Below, one piece after another: positions 35,288-43,377 of a stretch of 64,000 nucleotides of DNA. The stretch spans positions 124,001 to 188,000 of the forward strand of contig JARFNK010000009.1 in NCBI GenBank assembly GCA_029167225.1, given 5' to 3'. Numbering within the stretch: the first letter of the stretch is position 1; each line of letters starts with the position of its first letter. A program made the translations under genes and the position numbers. Below the pieces are notes generated by a model. It was not told where the DNA came from and did no database searches. It saw only the letters and a list, made by a program, of their open reading frames with translations. Origin of the DNA: Sphingobium arseniciresistens (GTDB lineage: Bacteria > Pseudomonadota > Alphaproteobacteria > Sphingomonadales > Sphingomonadaceae).

Positions 35288-35766
35288 GCCTTGATGTGCA
35301 GCACGCACAGCAATGTGAAGAGCCGGCGGGCGGTATCGAAATCGACGTCGATCTTGCCCTGCAGCCGTTCCTTCAGGATCTCCGCCGCATCATTGTGGAT
35401 GCCGCGCCGGGCCATGTCGACGGTCTCGATCTGCTGCGGGGTCGAGGAGCGGATGGCCTGGTAATAGCTGTCGCAGATCGCGAAATATTCGCGGATCGGG
35501 CGATGAAAACGGCCAAGCCCCAGGATGATTCCCTCCAGGAAGCTGCCGTCCTGCCGGGAAATCTCGATCATCAGCCGGCCGTCCTCGACGCTCAGCCGCA
35601 CGCGATAGGGGCCGGCATAACCGTCTTCATGATGGCGTTCGGGCCGGAAATAATTCTCTTCCAGCAGGTCCAGCATGGCGACGCGCCGCTCCTGCTCGAT
35701 ATCGGCATTGCGCCGGATGATCGTTTTCTCATCCAGCTCGATGTCTATGATGCGCGGGTCAGCCAT
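35284..35766 (-). CDS. UPF0262 family protein
   Basis: This is a 160-residue cytoplasmic protein of the alphaproteobacterial UPF0262 family. Recognisable stretches are RIIDIELDEKTIIRRNADIEQER at the start, then LLEENYFRPE, GPYRVRLSVEDGRL and the central FHRPIREYFAICDSYYQAIR. No catalytic motif, signal or membrane segment is seen and the function is not known. I placed the start at MADPRI, dropping three extra N-terminal codons. It is the first gene of the UPF0262 - GH25-like - cdd - dcd operon, with its stop overlapping the next start, and is divergent from dnaB. Confidence 0.9.
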   Translation of the reverse strand: MADPRIIDIELDEKTIIRRNADIEQERRVAMLDLLEENYFRPERHHEDGYAGPYRVRLSVEDGRLMIEISRQDGSFLEGIILGLGRFHRPIREYFAICDSYYQAIRSSTPQQIETVDMARRGIHNDAAEILKERLQGKIDVDFDTARRLFTLLCVLHIKA

Positions 35767-35915
35767 GGTTCGCATCAGTCACTGCGTTGCCTGCGCGCAA
35801 AGATCAAGCGCTAGCGGGGGTCGGATGCGTCGTCATGACGGCTTATCCACAGCCGCGTGCGCCTCTCTTCGCCTTGCCGCTTGCGCTGTCCCCTGCCCCG
35901 CGCGCATTATGGGGG

Positions 35916-37400
35916 ATGGCCGAACTCATGATGATTGCCCCCGCGCCCGACCAGGCGCCGACCGAACTGCCTCGCAATGTCGAGGCGGAAGCCGCGCTGC
36001 TGGGCGCGCTGATGATCGACAATCGAATCGCTGAGGACGTGCAGCTGAAACTGCGCGCCGAGCATTTCTTCGAGCCGCTGCACGGGCGCATCTATGACGC
36101 GATCCTGAAGCTGCTGGACCGGAACATGGTCGCCAATCCGGTGACATTGAAGCCGATGATGGAGCAGGACCCGGCCATCAAGGAACTGGGCGGCCCCGCA
36201 TATCTAGTACAGCTGACCGGCAATAATGCCGCGCTGATCGGCGCGCGCGACTTCGCGACGCAGATCTATGATCTCGCCCTGCTGCGTGAACTGGTTCAGG
36301 TCGGCCGGGAACTGGTGGAAAGCGCGCTCGACACCAGCGAGGATGTCAATCCGCGCGAGCAGATCGAGGCGGCGGAAGTCGCGCTCTACAAGGTGTCGGA
36401 AGGCGAAGGCGAAACCGGGTCCGTCAAGAGCTTCCTGGCCGCCTCGACCATGGCGGTACAGGTTGCCGAGCGCGCGCTCAACAGCGGCGGCCATGTGTCG
36501 GGCATCACCACCGGCATCAACAGCCTGAACGCGAAGATCGGCGGTCTTCACAATTCCGACCTTATGATCCTTGCCGGCCGTCCGGGCATGGGCAAGACCT
36601 CGCTGGCGACCAACATCGCCTATAATGCCGCCTCGCGCTGGGTGCGGGACAATATCGCGGGCATTCCGCCGGAGAAGAACCTGGGCGCGAAGACCGCCTT
36701 CTTCAGCCTCGAAATGTCGGCGGACCAATTGGCAACCCGCGTCCTCGCCGAACAGTCCGGGATCAGCGGCGAATCGCTGCGCATGGGCAAGATCAGCCGG
36801 GAGGACTTCCAGAACCTGTCGCGCGCCGCCCGCGACCTGCAGGAGCTTCCCCTGTTCATCGACGATACGCCGGGCCTGACCATCGCCGCGCTGCGCACCC
36901 GCGCGCGGCGCCTCAAGCGCCGGCACGACATCGGCTTCATCGTTGTCGACTATCTCCAGCTGCTGCAGGGCACCGGCAAGGGCAATGACAATCGCGTGAA
37001 CGAGATTTCGGAGATTTCCCGTGGTCTCAAGACGCTGGCGAAGGAACTGCATGTGCCGGTGCTGGCCCTGTCCCAGCTGAGCCGTGCGGTGGAACAGCGC
37101 GAGGACAAGCGGCCGCAGCTTTCCGACCTTCGTGAATCGGGCTCGATCGAGCAGGACGCGGACATGGTCTGGTTCGTGTTCCGCGAGGATTATTACGAGG
37201 CGGCGAAGGAGCCGAAGGTCGAGGACGAAGCCGCCTATGCCGCCTGGAAGGACAATATGGACCGGATCTACGGCCTTGCCGAGGTGATCGTCGCGAAGCA
37301 GCGCCATGGCTCCACCGGCCGCATCCGCATGAAGTTCGACGCCAAGATCACGCGCTTCTCCGACCTTGCCGAGGGCAGCTATCTGGAAGATCTGGAATAG
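35916..37400 (+). CDS. dnaB: Replicative DNA helicase DnaB
   Basis: DnaB is the hexameric 5'-3' helicase of the replication fork. The 494-residue protein has the N-terminal domain starting with LPRNVEAEAALLGALMID, then a linker and the RecA-like ATPase domain: Walker A AGRPGMGKTSLATN with Lys227, Walker B FIVVDYLQLL, and the later ALSQLSRAVEQREDKRP and SGSIEQDADMVWF motifs. It is contiguous, with no intein. The ATG giving MAELMMIAP was chosen; upstream residues do not resemble the family. It lies opposite UPF0262. Confidence 0.96.
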   Translation: MAELMMIAPAPDQAPTELPRNVEAEAALLGALMIDNRIAEDVQLKLRAEHFFEPLHGRIYDAILKLLDRNMVANPVTLKPMMEQDPAIKELGGPAYLVQLTGNNAALIGARDFATQIYDLALLRELVQVGRELVESALDTSEDVNPREQIEAAEVALYKVSEGEGETGSVKSFLAASTMAVQVAERALNSGGHVSGITTGINSLNAKIGGLHNSDLMILAGRPGMGKTSLATNIAYNAASRWVRDNIAGIPPEKNLGAKTAFFSLEMSADQLATRVLAEQSGISGESLRMGKISREDFQNLSRAARDLQELPLFIDDTPGLTIAALRTRARRLKRRHDIGFIVVDYLQLLQGTGKGNDNRVNEISEISRGLKTLAKELHVPVLALSQLSRAVEQREDKRPQLSDLRESGSIEQDADMVWFVFREDYYEAAKEPKVEDEAAYAAWKDNMDRIYGLAEVIVAKQRHGSTGRIRMKFDAKITRFSDLAEGSYLEDLE

Positions 37401-37477
37401 CGTGATGTAAATGGCGGGTTAACAGGCGGGGCCGGCGCCGGCATCCCGCCGCACCCAGCATGCGACTTGTCCCAAAT

Positions 37478-37496
37478 TAACACCGTTTCGGTGTTA
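37478..37496. promoter_or_regulatory. Hairpin/palindrome between dnaB and the second L,D-transpeptidase gene
   Basis: TAACACCG and CGGTGTTA form perfect 8-bp arms around a 3-nt loop. There is no U-run on either side, so it is more likely an operator or a weak terminator hairpin. It is located 78 nt after the dnaB stop and about 55 nt before the next start. Confidence 0.4.
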
Positions 37497-37550
37497 TCGC
37501 GCCTCCCTGCAGGCTTGTGCGGCCGGTAACGCATCGGCAAGCCCTTTGGC

Positions 37551-38465
37551 ATGACGTCATGCCGCCGCTTCATCCTCCTTGCCCTGCTTCTGGGTGCAAG
37601 TGCCCCGTCCGTGTCCCGCGCTGAGGATATGGTGGCATCCGGCGCCGGCGAAGCGCAGCTGCGGCAGGCATCACGAAGCCTGAAGCCGGGCGAATATCTG
37701 TGGGACGAGCGGCTGGTTTCCAGCGGCGAGATTTCGCTCCATGTCAGCATCGCCGAGCAGCGGCTCTACGTCTATCGCGGCGGCAGGCTGGTGGCGGTGT
37801 CCACCGTCTCGACCGGCATGGCGGGGCACCGCACGCCCACGGGCAATTTTACCGTGCTGCAGAAACGCCAGTGGCATCGCTCCAACCTCTACAGCAACGC
37901 GCCCATGCCTTTCATGCAGCGGCTGACCTGGGGCGGGATCGCGCTGCATGCCGGCGAGAATCCGGGCCGCCCGGCCTCGCATGGCTGCATCCGGCTGCCC
38001 TATGCCTTTGCACGGCGGCTGTTCGGCGAGACGGCGCTGGGCACGCGTGTCAGCATGACCGACCGGGTCGACGGCACGGTCTATTATCTGGAGGTAGATG
38101 ACGGCGTCTATCGTGCCATACCGGGCGGTCCAGCCTTTACGCCGGTGCCCGATGCGCCGCTGATGCCGCGCGGCACGCAGATCGTCGAGAGGGACACGGA
38201 CCGGCGAGAGGTGGCCATGGCCGAACCGGCTCCTCAGGTCGCGCCGCGCCCGCAATCCGTCGCCCGTCCGCAACCCGCCCCACGCCCGCAAACTGCCCCA
38301 CGCCTGCAAACCGCGCAGCCGCTCAAGACCTTGCGCTATGATGCCGGTGTGGCGCTCAGCGCCCGCGACGCTGCCCCCTCAAGGCCCGTGCAGCAGCCAG
38401 TCGCCGACGCGCCGCCGGTCGACCCGTGGAATGGCAATATCCGCCCGCACTGGATCGTGCGGTAG
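37551..38465 (+). CDS. Secreted L,D-transpeptidase (YkuD family)
   Basis: This is a 304-residue protein with a signal peptide (FILLALLLGASAPSVSRA), then a YkuD catalytic domain: ISLHVSIAEQRLYVY, GMAGHRTPTGNFTV and the active site HAGENPGRPASHGCIRLP with Cys146. The C-terminal quarter is low-complexity, with repeated RPQ/APRPQ units and Pro-Ala-rich sequence, probably a flexible wall-spanning tail. It may form L,D-crosslinks or attach a protein to peptidoglycan. It is the second such gene here, after the lipoprotein version at 6526. The repeats are encoded by related but not identical codons. Confidence 0.9.
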   Translation: MTSCRRFILLALLLGASAPSVSRAEDMVASGAGEAQLRQASRSLKPGEYLWDERLVSSGEISLHVSIAEQRLYVYRGGRLVAVSTVSTGMAGHRTPTGNFTVLQKRQWHRSNLYSNAPMPFMQRLTWGGIALHAGENPGRPASHGCIRLPYAFARRLFGETALGTRVSMTDRVDGTVYYLEVDDGVYRAIPGGPAFTPVPDAPLMPRGTQIVERDTDRREVAMAEPAPQVAPRPQSVARPQPAPRPQTAPRLQTAQPLKTLRYDAGVALSARDAAPSRPVQQPVADAPPVDPWNGNIRPHWIVR

Positions 38466-38596
38466 GATCGTTGCGAAAGGGCTGCCATTACCGGCCAGCC
38501 AGTCGTCGTATTCTTTCGAGCCATGTCGCGCTCGGGGCTTCTCCATTCCTATAATGCCATCACGACGAGGATCGCGGACGACGATCTGCAAAAGTG

Positions 38597-39193
38597 ATGA
38601 ATTTCGGCAGTACGGGGATGCATGTGACGGACGGAATTGACGTGGGCGACTGGTTTTCCGCCGCCGGGAATCTGGTGGGCGTGGTCGTCGCGGTGGCTGG
38701 CGCCATCTATGTGGACAGCTGGAAGCGCAAGGCTTCCGCGCGCGCGGACCTGCGCTTGATCGAAGGCGCCTTGCGCGAACTCGATACCAGCCTGGAACAG
38801 CTCAAGGCGGTCCCCGCGCCCGATCAGCCGGTCAGCGAGCGCAAGCGCCCGGTGATCGACGCGATGGAGCGGTTGCAGACGGCGCGCGAGCTTCTGAAAT
38901 TCACGCGCTCTGAGGCGAAGGTGAAGGATGTCGGCCTGTGGCGGCAGCTCGGCGCGATCGAGCGCGAGATTGACGGGCATGACGAGATGCTGACGCGCGA
39001 GATCGAAATTCTCGACGGCTATGCGGTGTCCCCAGATGTGCTCGAAATCAATCGATCGAAGCTGGTGAACTTCGCACTACCCATCCAGGAACGGGTGAAG
39101 GCCACAGTACATGACCTGAGCGCGGTCACGGCACCGCTGGCGGAGAAATACCGCCAGCATGAGGAGGCCCATCTGCTGACGGTACAATATTAA
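38597..39193 (+). CDS. Membrane-anchored coiled-coil protein of unknown function
   Basis: This is a 198-residue protein with one hydrophobic segment (about residues 20-41, AAGNLVGVVVAVAGAIYV) and a mostly helical, charged remainder. Heptad-like stretches such as LRLIEGALRELDTSLEQLKAV and LGAIEREIDGHDEMLTREIEIL suggest a coiled coil. No Cys motif or catalytic signature is seen, and I recognise no family. The ATG lies directly after a GTG of the same frame. It is alone on its strand between the L,D-transpeptidase gene and the cysH operon, so context gives no clue to its job. Confidence 0.6.
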   Translation: MNFGSTGMHVTDGIDVGDWFSAAGNLVGVVVAVAGAIYVDSWKRKASARADLRLIEGALRELDTSLEQLKAVPAPDQPVSERKRPVIDAMERLQTARELLKFTRSEAKVKDVGLWRQLGAIEREIDGHDEMLTREIEILDGYAVSPDVLEINRSKLVNFALPIQERVKATVHDLSAVTAPLAEKYRQHEEAHLLTVQY

Positions 39194-39266
39194 GGCGCCC
39201 TGAGCCCATGAACGTCCGCCCATCACCCATGGCAATGGACGACGAGCACGGTTCCGGGCGTATCCC

Positions 39267-40043
39267 TCAGAAGACCGGTTCGTTCGCCGGATCGTTTGGG
39301 TCGGCCAGCGGGGTGACGCCGTGGATGCCGCATTCCACCTTGTCCCATCCGCGCCAGCGGCCCGCGCGCGGGTCTTCGCCCGGCTGCACCTTGGACGTGC
39401 AGGGCTCGCAGCCGATCGACAGATAGCCTTCGGCCTCCAGCGGATGGCGGGGCAGGTCGTGCGCCTCGAAATAGGCCTCCAGATCGGCCTTGGTCCAGTC
39501 GCCCAGAGGATTGATCTTCAGGCGCCCGTCCTCGATCTCGAAGCGGGGGATGTTCTGACGGGTGACGGACTGGAACGCCTTGCGCCCCGAAATCCATGCA
39601 TCCAGTCCGTTTTTGGCGCGGGCCAGCGGCTCCACCTTGCGAATGGCGCAGCAACCGTCCGGGTCATAGGACCAGCGCAGGCCGGTTTCGTCCTTCTTCG
39701 CCAGCATGGCGGCGTCCGGCGTCACCGCGCGGCTGTCGGTAAAGCCCAGCGTGTCGATCAGCGTCTCCCGATAGGCGAGCGTCTCAGGGAACATCTTGAG
39801 CGTATCGACGAAGATCACCGGCACGCTCTTGTCCGCCTGCGCGATCAGGTGCAGCAGCACCGCGCTTTCGGTGCCGAAGGAGGAGACGACCGCCACATGG
39901 CCCAGCCGCCCTTCCGAAAAGAGCGCGCGGAGCATCGGCAGCGTCTCGACACCCTCGAACCGGGCATTGAGCGCATCCGCATCCGCCTGAACGAAGGCGG
40001 GGCGGCTGTCGATGACATCGATGATACGTGCGGCTTCAGCCAT
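39267..40043 (-). CDS. cysH: Phosphoadenylyl/adenylyl-sulfate reductase (CysH, 4Fe-4S type)
   Basis: CysH reduces APS or PAPS to sulfite in assimilatory sulfate reduction. The 258-residue protein has the PAPS reductase P-loop-like VVSSFGTESAVLLHL, DTLKMFPETL, the DGCCAIRKVEPL cysteine pair, and the C-terminal CEPCTS with KVECGIH. The two Cys pairs match the 4Fe-4S cluster of bacterial APS reductases, so APS is the likely substrate. The start overlaps the DUF934 gene end by 8 nt. It is the last gene of the cobA-DUF2849-cysI-DUF934-cysH operon. No cysDN genes are in the window. Confidence 0.95.
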   Translation of the reverse strand: MAEAARIIDVIDSRPAFVQADADALNARFEGVETLPMLRALFSEGRLGHVAVVSSFGTESAVLLHLIAQADKSVPVIFVDTLKMFPETLAYRETLIDTLGFTDSRAVTPDAAMLAKKDETGLRWSYDPDGCCAIRKVEPLARAKNGLDAWISGRKAFQSVTRQNIPRFEIEDGRLKINPLGDWTKADLEAYFEAHDLPRHPLEAEGYLSIGCEPCTSKVQPGEDPRAGRWRGWDKVECGIHGVTPLADPNDPANEPVF

Positions 40044-40476
40044 TCATACTCTCCGGGTGGCGCCGTGCCCATATGGGCGAACGGCCATCCACCGTTTTCT
40101 GATAGACGTCGTCATAGCGTTCGAAGGCGCGCTTCGTGGCGGCGTCGTCGATCGGCTTGTCGGGGTGGAAGCTGTCGAACCCGCAGCGGCGCATGGCCAC
40201 GAGTTGGTCGAGCAGCACATCGCCGACGGCGCGCAATTCGCCCTGGTAGCCCGCCTCCCGCAGGATCCGCGCCACCGAATAGCCGCGCCCGTCGCCAAAG
40301 ACCGGGAAGTTCACCTCCACCAGCGCGATGCGGTCCAGATAGGGCAACAGCTCGCGCACATCCTCGCCCGGTTCGACCCGGACGGCGGTGGCATTGGACT
40401 GGCCGGTGAAGGATTCGACCGTGACCGTGGGTTCCTGCGCGGGGGCGTCGGAACGGAAGGAAAAGACATCAGCCAT
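40036..40476 (-). CDS. DUF934 family protein
   Basis: This is a 146-residue protein of the DUF934 family, regularly found between sulfite reductase and CysH in alphaproteobacteria. Typical residues are RIALVEVNFPVFGDGRGYSVARILRE and GELRAVGDVLLDQL. It lacks cysteine clusters and membrane segments. The biochemical role is unknown; it probably assists the sulfate or sulfite reductase system. The ATG (MADVFS) overlaps the last codons of cysI by 8 nt, and its own end overlaps cysH by 8 nt, so it is coupled to both. Confidence 0.92.
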   Translation of the reverse strand: MADVFSFRSDAPAQEPTVTVESFTGQSNATAVRVEPGEDVRELLPYLDRIALVEVNFPVFGDGRGYSVARILREAGYQGELRAVGDVLLDQLVAMRRCGFDSFHPDKPIDDAATKRAFERYDDVYQKTVDGRSPIWARRHPESMNG

Positions 40477-42094
40477 AGATCGCATCCTTGAAGGGCTTCA
40501 TGCCGAGCCGGCGATAGGTGTCGAGGAAGCGTTCGCCCTCGGTGCGGTTGGCAAGGTAAAGGTCCGTCACCTTCTCGATCGCGTCGACGACACCATCCTC
40601 GCTGAAGCCGGGGCCGGTGATCTGGCCCAGGCTGGTATCCTCACCGGCCGATCCGCCCAGCAGCAGCTGGAAATTCTCCGTGCCTTTGCGGTCGACGCCC
40701 AGGATGCCGATATGGCCGGCATGATGGTGGCCGCAGGCATTGATGCAGCCGGAGATCTTGAGCTTCAGCTCGCCGAGATCACGCTGGCGCGCGGCGAAGC
40801 GGGTCGAGATTTTCTGCGCGACGGGGATCGAGCGCGCATTGGCGAGCGCGCAATAATCGAGGCCGGGACAGGCGATCATGTCGGTGATGAGGTCCAGATT
40901 GGCCTCGCCCAGGCCCGCTTCGTGCAGGGTCCGCCACAGCGTGTAGAGGTCAGCCTTCTTGACGTCCGGCAGCACCAGGTTCTGGGTGTGGGTCACGCGG
41001 ATCTCGCCAAAGCCGTGGCGCTCGGCCAGATCGGCGACGAGGTCGATCTGGTCGGCCGAGGCATCGCCGGCAATGCCGCCGATCGGCTTCAGGCTGATGT
41101 TGACGATCGCATAGCCGGGCTGCTTGTGGGTCGCGACATTGCGATCGAGCCACAGCGCAAAATCCGGGTCGGACCGGTCGATCTCGTCGCCCAGCCCGCT
41201 TTCATAGGCGGGGTCGGCAAAGAAGCTGCGGATGCGGTCCAGCTCTTCCGTGGGCGGGTTGAGGCCCAGCGTCTTCATCTGGGCGAATTCTTCCTCCACC
41301 TGGCGGCGATATTCGTCGACGCCCAGTTCGTGGACCAGGATCTTGATGCGCGCCTTGTACTTGTTGTCGCGGCGGCCATGGCGATTATACACGCGCAGGC
41401 AGGCTTCGAGATAGGAGACGATCTCGTCCTCGGTCACGAAATGCCTGATTTCCGGCGCGATCATCGGCGTGCGGCCCATGCCGCCGCCGGCATAGACGCG
41501 GGCACCGATGACGCCGTCCTGCCGCACCAGCTGGATGCCGATGTCGTGCAGGCGCATCGCCGCGCGATCCTCGTCCGCCGCGATCACGGCGATCTTGAAC
41601 TTGCGCGGCAGATAGGTGAATTCCGGGTGGAAGGTCGACCACTGGCGCAGCAGCTCCGCCCAGGGGCGCGGATCGCTCACCTCGTCGGCGGCGACGCCGG
41701 CATATTGGTCGGAGCTGATGTTGCGGATGCAGTTGCCGCTGGTCTGGATGGCATGCATCTCCACCGTCGCCAGCTCGGCGAGGATGTCCGGCGCGTCTTC
41801 CAGCTTGATCCAGTTATACTGCAGGTTCTGCCGCGTGGTGAAATGGCCGTAGCCCTTGTCATATTTGCGCGCGATATGGCCCAGCATCCGCATCTGCGGC
41901 GCGGACAGCGTGCCATAGGGGATGGCGACGCGCAGCATATAGGCGTGCAGCTGCAGATAGAGGCCGTTCATCAGCCGCAGCGGCTTGAACTGGTCCTCGG
42001 TCAGCGCGCCGGACAGGCGGCGCTGCGTCTGGTCGCGAAACTCCTCGACACGGGCGTCGACGATGGACTGGTCGTACTGGTCGTAGCGGTACAT
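40469..42094 (-). CDS. cysI: Sulfite reductase hemoprotein subunit (CysI/NirA-like)
   Basis: This enzyme reduces sulfite to sulfide with six electrons, using a coupled 4Fe-4S cluster and sirohaem. The 541-residue protein shows the characteristic ligand motifs ACPGLDYCALA (Cys-x5-Cys) and SGCINACGHHH (Cys-x3-Cys), with sirohaem-binding QNLQYNWIKLED and TSGNCIRNISSD in the N-terminal half. The mate subunit CysJ is not adjacent, so electrons may come from ferredoxin or another donor. It lies between DUF2849 and DUF934 genes; the start is 1 nt after the DUF2849 stop. A nitrite reductase of the same family is a remote alternative, but the cysH neighbour favours sulfite. Confidence 0.93.
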   Translation of the reverse strand: MYRYDQYDQSIVDARVEEFRDQTQRRLSGALTEDQFKPLRLMNGLYLQLHAYMLRVAIPYGTLSAPQMRMLGHIARKYDKGYGHFTTRQNLQYNWIKLEDAPDILAELATVEMHAIQTSGNCIRNISSDQYAGVAADEVSDPRPWAELLRQWSTFHPEFTYLPRKFKIAVIAADEDRAAMRLHDIGIQLVRQDGVIGARVYAGGGMGRTPMIAPEIRHFVTEDEIVSYLEACLRVYNRHGRRDNKYKARIKILVHELGVDEYRRQVEEEFAQMKTLGLNPPTEELDRIRSFFADPAYESGLGDEIDRSDPDFALWLDRNVATHKQPGYAIVNISLKPIGGIAGDASADQIDLVADLAERHGFGEIRVTHTQNLVLPDVKKADLYTLWRTLHEAGLGEANLDLITDMIACPGLDYCALANARSIPVAQKISTRFAARQRDLGELKLKISGCINACGHHHAGHIGILGVDRKGTENFQLLLGGSAGEDTSLGQITGPGFSEDGVVDAIEKVTDLYLANRTEGERFLDTYRRLGMKPFKDAIYG

Positions 42095-42095
42095 G

Positions 42096-42389
42096 TCAGA
42101 TCACCCATTTGCCGACATCGGCGTCGGCCTTCAAAGTCAGGTCGGGGCGCACCGTGGGGCCAAGCGCCCGGATGCGGTCCTTGATATGCGCGGGGCGGGG
42201 GCCTTCCTCGGTCAGGGTCGCCTCGATCACATAGGGGGCGACGACCCGGAGCGCGGCATCCTCGCGGCGGGCGATGTCCTCGCCCTTCTCGCCCACGTCC
42301 ACGGCTTCGGTCACGAACCGCGACCAGCCATCGCCGGCCCACCAGATCACATCGCCGCTGGCAAGGTCATTGCCCGTCAGTATCTTCAC
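42096..42389 (-). CDS. DUF2849 family protein
   Basis: This is a 97-residue protein with the DUF2849 features VKILTGNDLASGDVIWWAGDGWS and IKDRIRALGPTVRPDL. The family is linked to cysI and sirohaem genes in alphaproteobacteria, where it is thought to have a role in sulfite reductase biogenesis or regulation, without proof. The start is GTG, overlapping the stop of the upstream cobA-type gene (GTGA), and the gene ends 1 nt before cysI. There are no cysteines or membrane segments. Confidence 0.9.
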   Translation of the reverse strand: MKILTGNDLASGDVIWWAGDGWSRFVTEAVDVGEKGEDIARREDAALRVVAPYVIEATLTEEGPRPAHIKDRIRALGPTVRPDLTLKADADVGKWVI

Positions 42390-43162
42390 GAAAACATCTC
42401 CGTCTGCTTGGCCCAACCGGCCAGCTTGTCTTCCGCGTCGCCGCGCGTCGCCACGTCGCCGACCACGATCAGCGCCGGGCTCTTCACCTGCTCGCGCACG
42501 ATCATGTCGCCCAGATCGGTGAGCAGCGTGCGCAGCGCCCGGCTGTCGCGCCGGGTGCCCTTTTCCAGCACCGCGACCGGCGTGGCCGGAGACACGCCGT
42601 CGGCGATCAGCTTGTCGGCGATGGCGGTGGCCGTCGCGACCCCCATGTAGATAACGAGCGTGCGGCCTACACCCGCCAGCCCGGACCAATCCTGTTCGGA
42701 CAGCCCCTTGCACTGGCCCGCGACGAAGGTGACGGCGCTGGCGGCATCGCGGTGGGTGAGCGGCAGCATCGCCTCGGCCGCGCAGCCCGTCGCCGCGCTG
42801 ATGCCCGGCACGACCTGCACCGGCACGCCGGCGGCGCGGCAGGCCTCTGCCTCCTCGCCGCCGCGACCGAAGATGAAAGGATCGCCGCCCTTCAGGCGAA
42901 TGACCTCCATGCCGGCCAGCGCCTCTCGCACCAGCAGGGCGTTGATCTCTTCCTGCGGCATGGAATGGCGGCTGCGGCTCTTGGCCACGGAAATCAGGCG
43001 GGCGTCGGCAGGCGCGAGCGCCAGGATCGCGTCGTCGACCAAGCCATCATGCACGATCAGGCGGGCAGCGCCGATCAGCCGCGCGGCGCGCAGCGTCAAC
43101 AGGTCCGGGTCTCCCGGGCCGGCGCCCACGAGATAGACGGTTCCGATGGCGGTCTTTTCCAT
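42386..43162 (-). CDS. cobA: Uroporphyrinogen-III C-methyltransferase
   Basis: This enzyme adds two methyl groups from SAM to uroporphyrinogen III, giving precorrin-2 on the route to sirohaem. The 258-residue protein has the N-terminal signature GTVYLVGAGPGDPDLLTLRA, then VIRLKGGDPFIFGRGGEEAEA and VPGISAATGCAAEAMLPLTHR, and the C-terminal PALIVVGDV. It is only the methyltransferase part of CysG; the dehydrogenase/chelatase domain is absent and must be elsewhere. The start was placed at MEKTAIG; further upstream the sequence is non-family. It heads the sulfur operon, making the sirohaem precursor for cysI. Confidence 0.93.
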   Translation of the reverse strand: MEKTAIGTVYLVGAGPGDPDLLTLRAARLIGAARLIVHDGLVDDAILALAPADARLISVAKSRSRHSMPQEEINALLVREALAGMEVIRLKGGDPFIFGRGGEEAEACRAAGVPVQVVPGISAATGCAAEAMLPLTHRDAASAVTFVAGQCKGLSEQDWSGLAGVGRTLVIYMGVATATAIADKLIADGVSPATPVAVLEKGTRRDSRALRTLLTDLGDMIVREQVKSPALIVVGDVATRGDAEDKLAGWAKQTEMFS

Positions 43163-43377
43163 GTTGCGGCAAATGCCCATCGCGGCGTCCCGTCGCAACC
43201 CAGAATGAGTTGATCGGGGGGTAGGAAAAGTTTGAGAGCCGCAAGATACGCTCGCACAGGCCGCCCATGGGGCCGAATTTTGCGAAATACCGTGCCTGCC
43301 GCTAATGTCCCGGCGGAAGGCCTGTGCGGCGAAGTCCCTCGCCGCCGCCGGGCAACATAACGGATGCCGCAAGACCG

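Noticed and set aside
35916..37400. Possible intein in DnaB
   Set aside because: The helicase is 494 residues and uninterrupted across the Walker A and later motifs.
38246..38320. Repeated cgcccgcaa-like units in the second L,D-transpeptidase gene
   Set aside because: They encode a Pro/Arg/Gln-rich flexible tail in frame. The copies are divergent and do not form a CRISPR or mobile repeat.
43253..43328. Ten-bp inverted repeat cgcacaggcc / ggcctgtgcg between the cobA and hybrid kinase genes
   Set aside because: The arms are perfect but 56 nt apart in a GC-rich spacer. Without promoter elements or conservation data I did not list it as a site.
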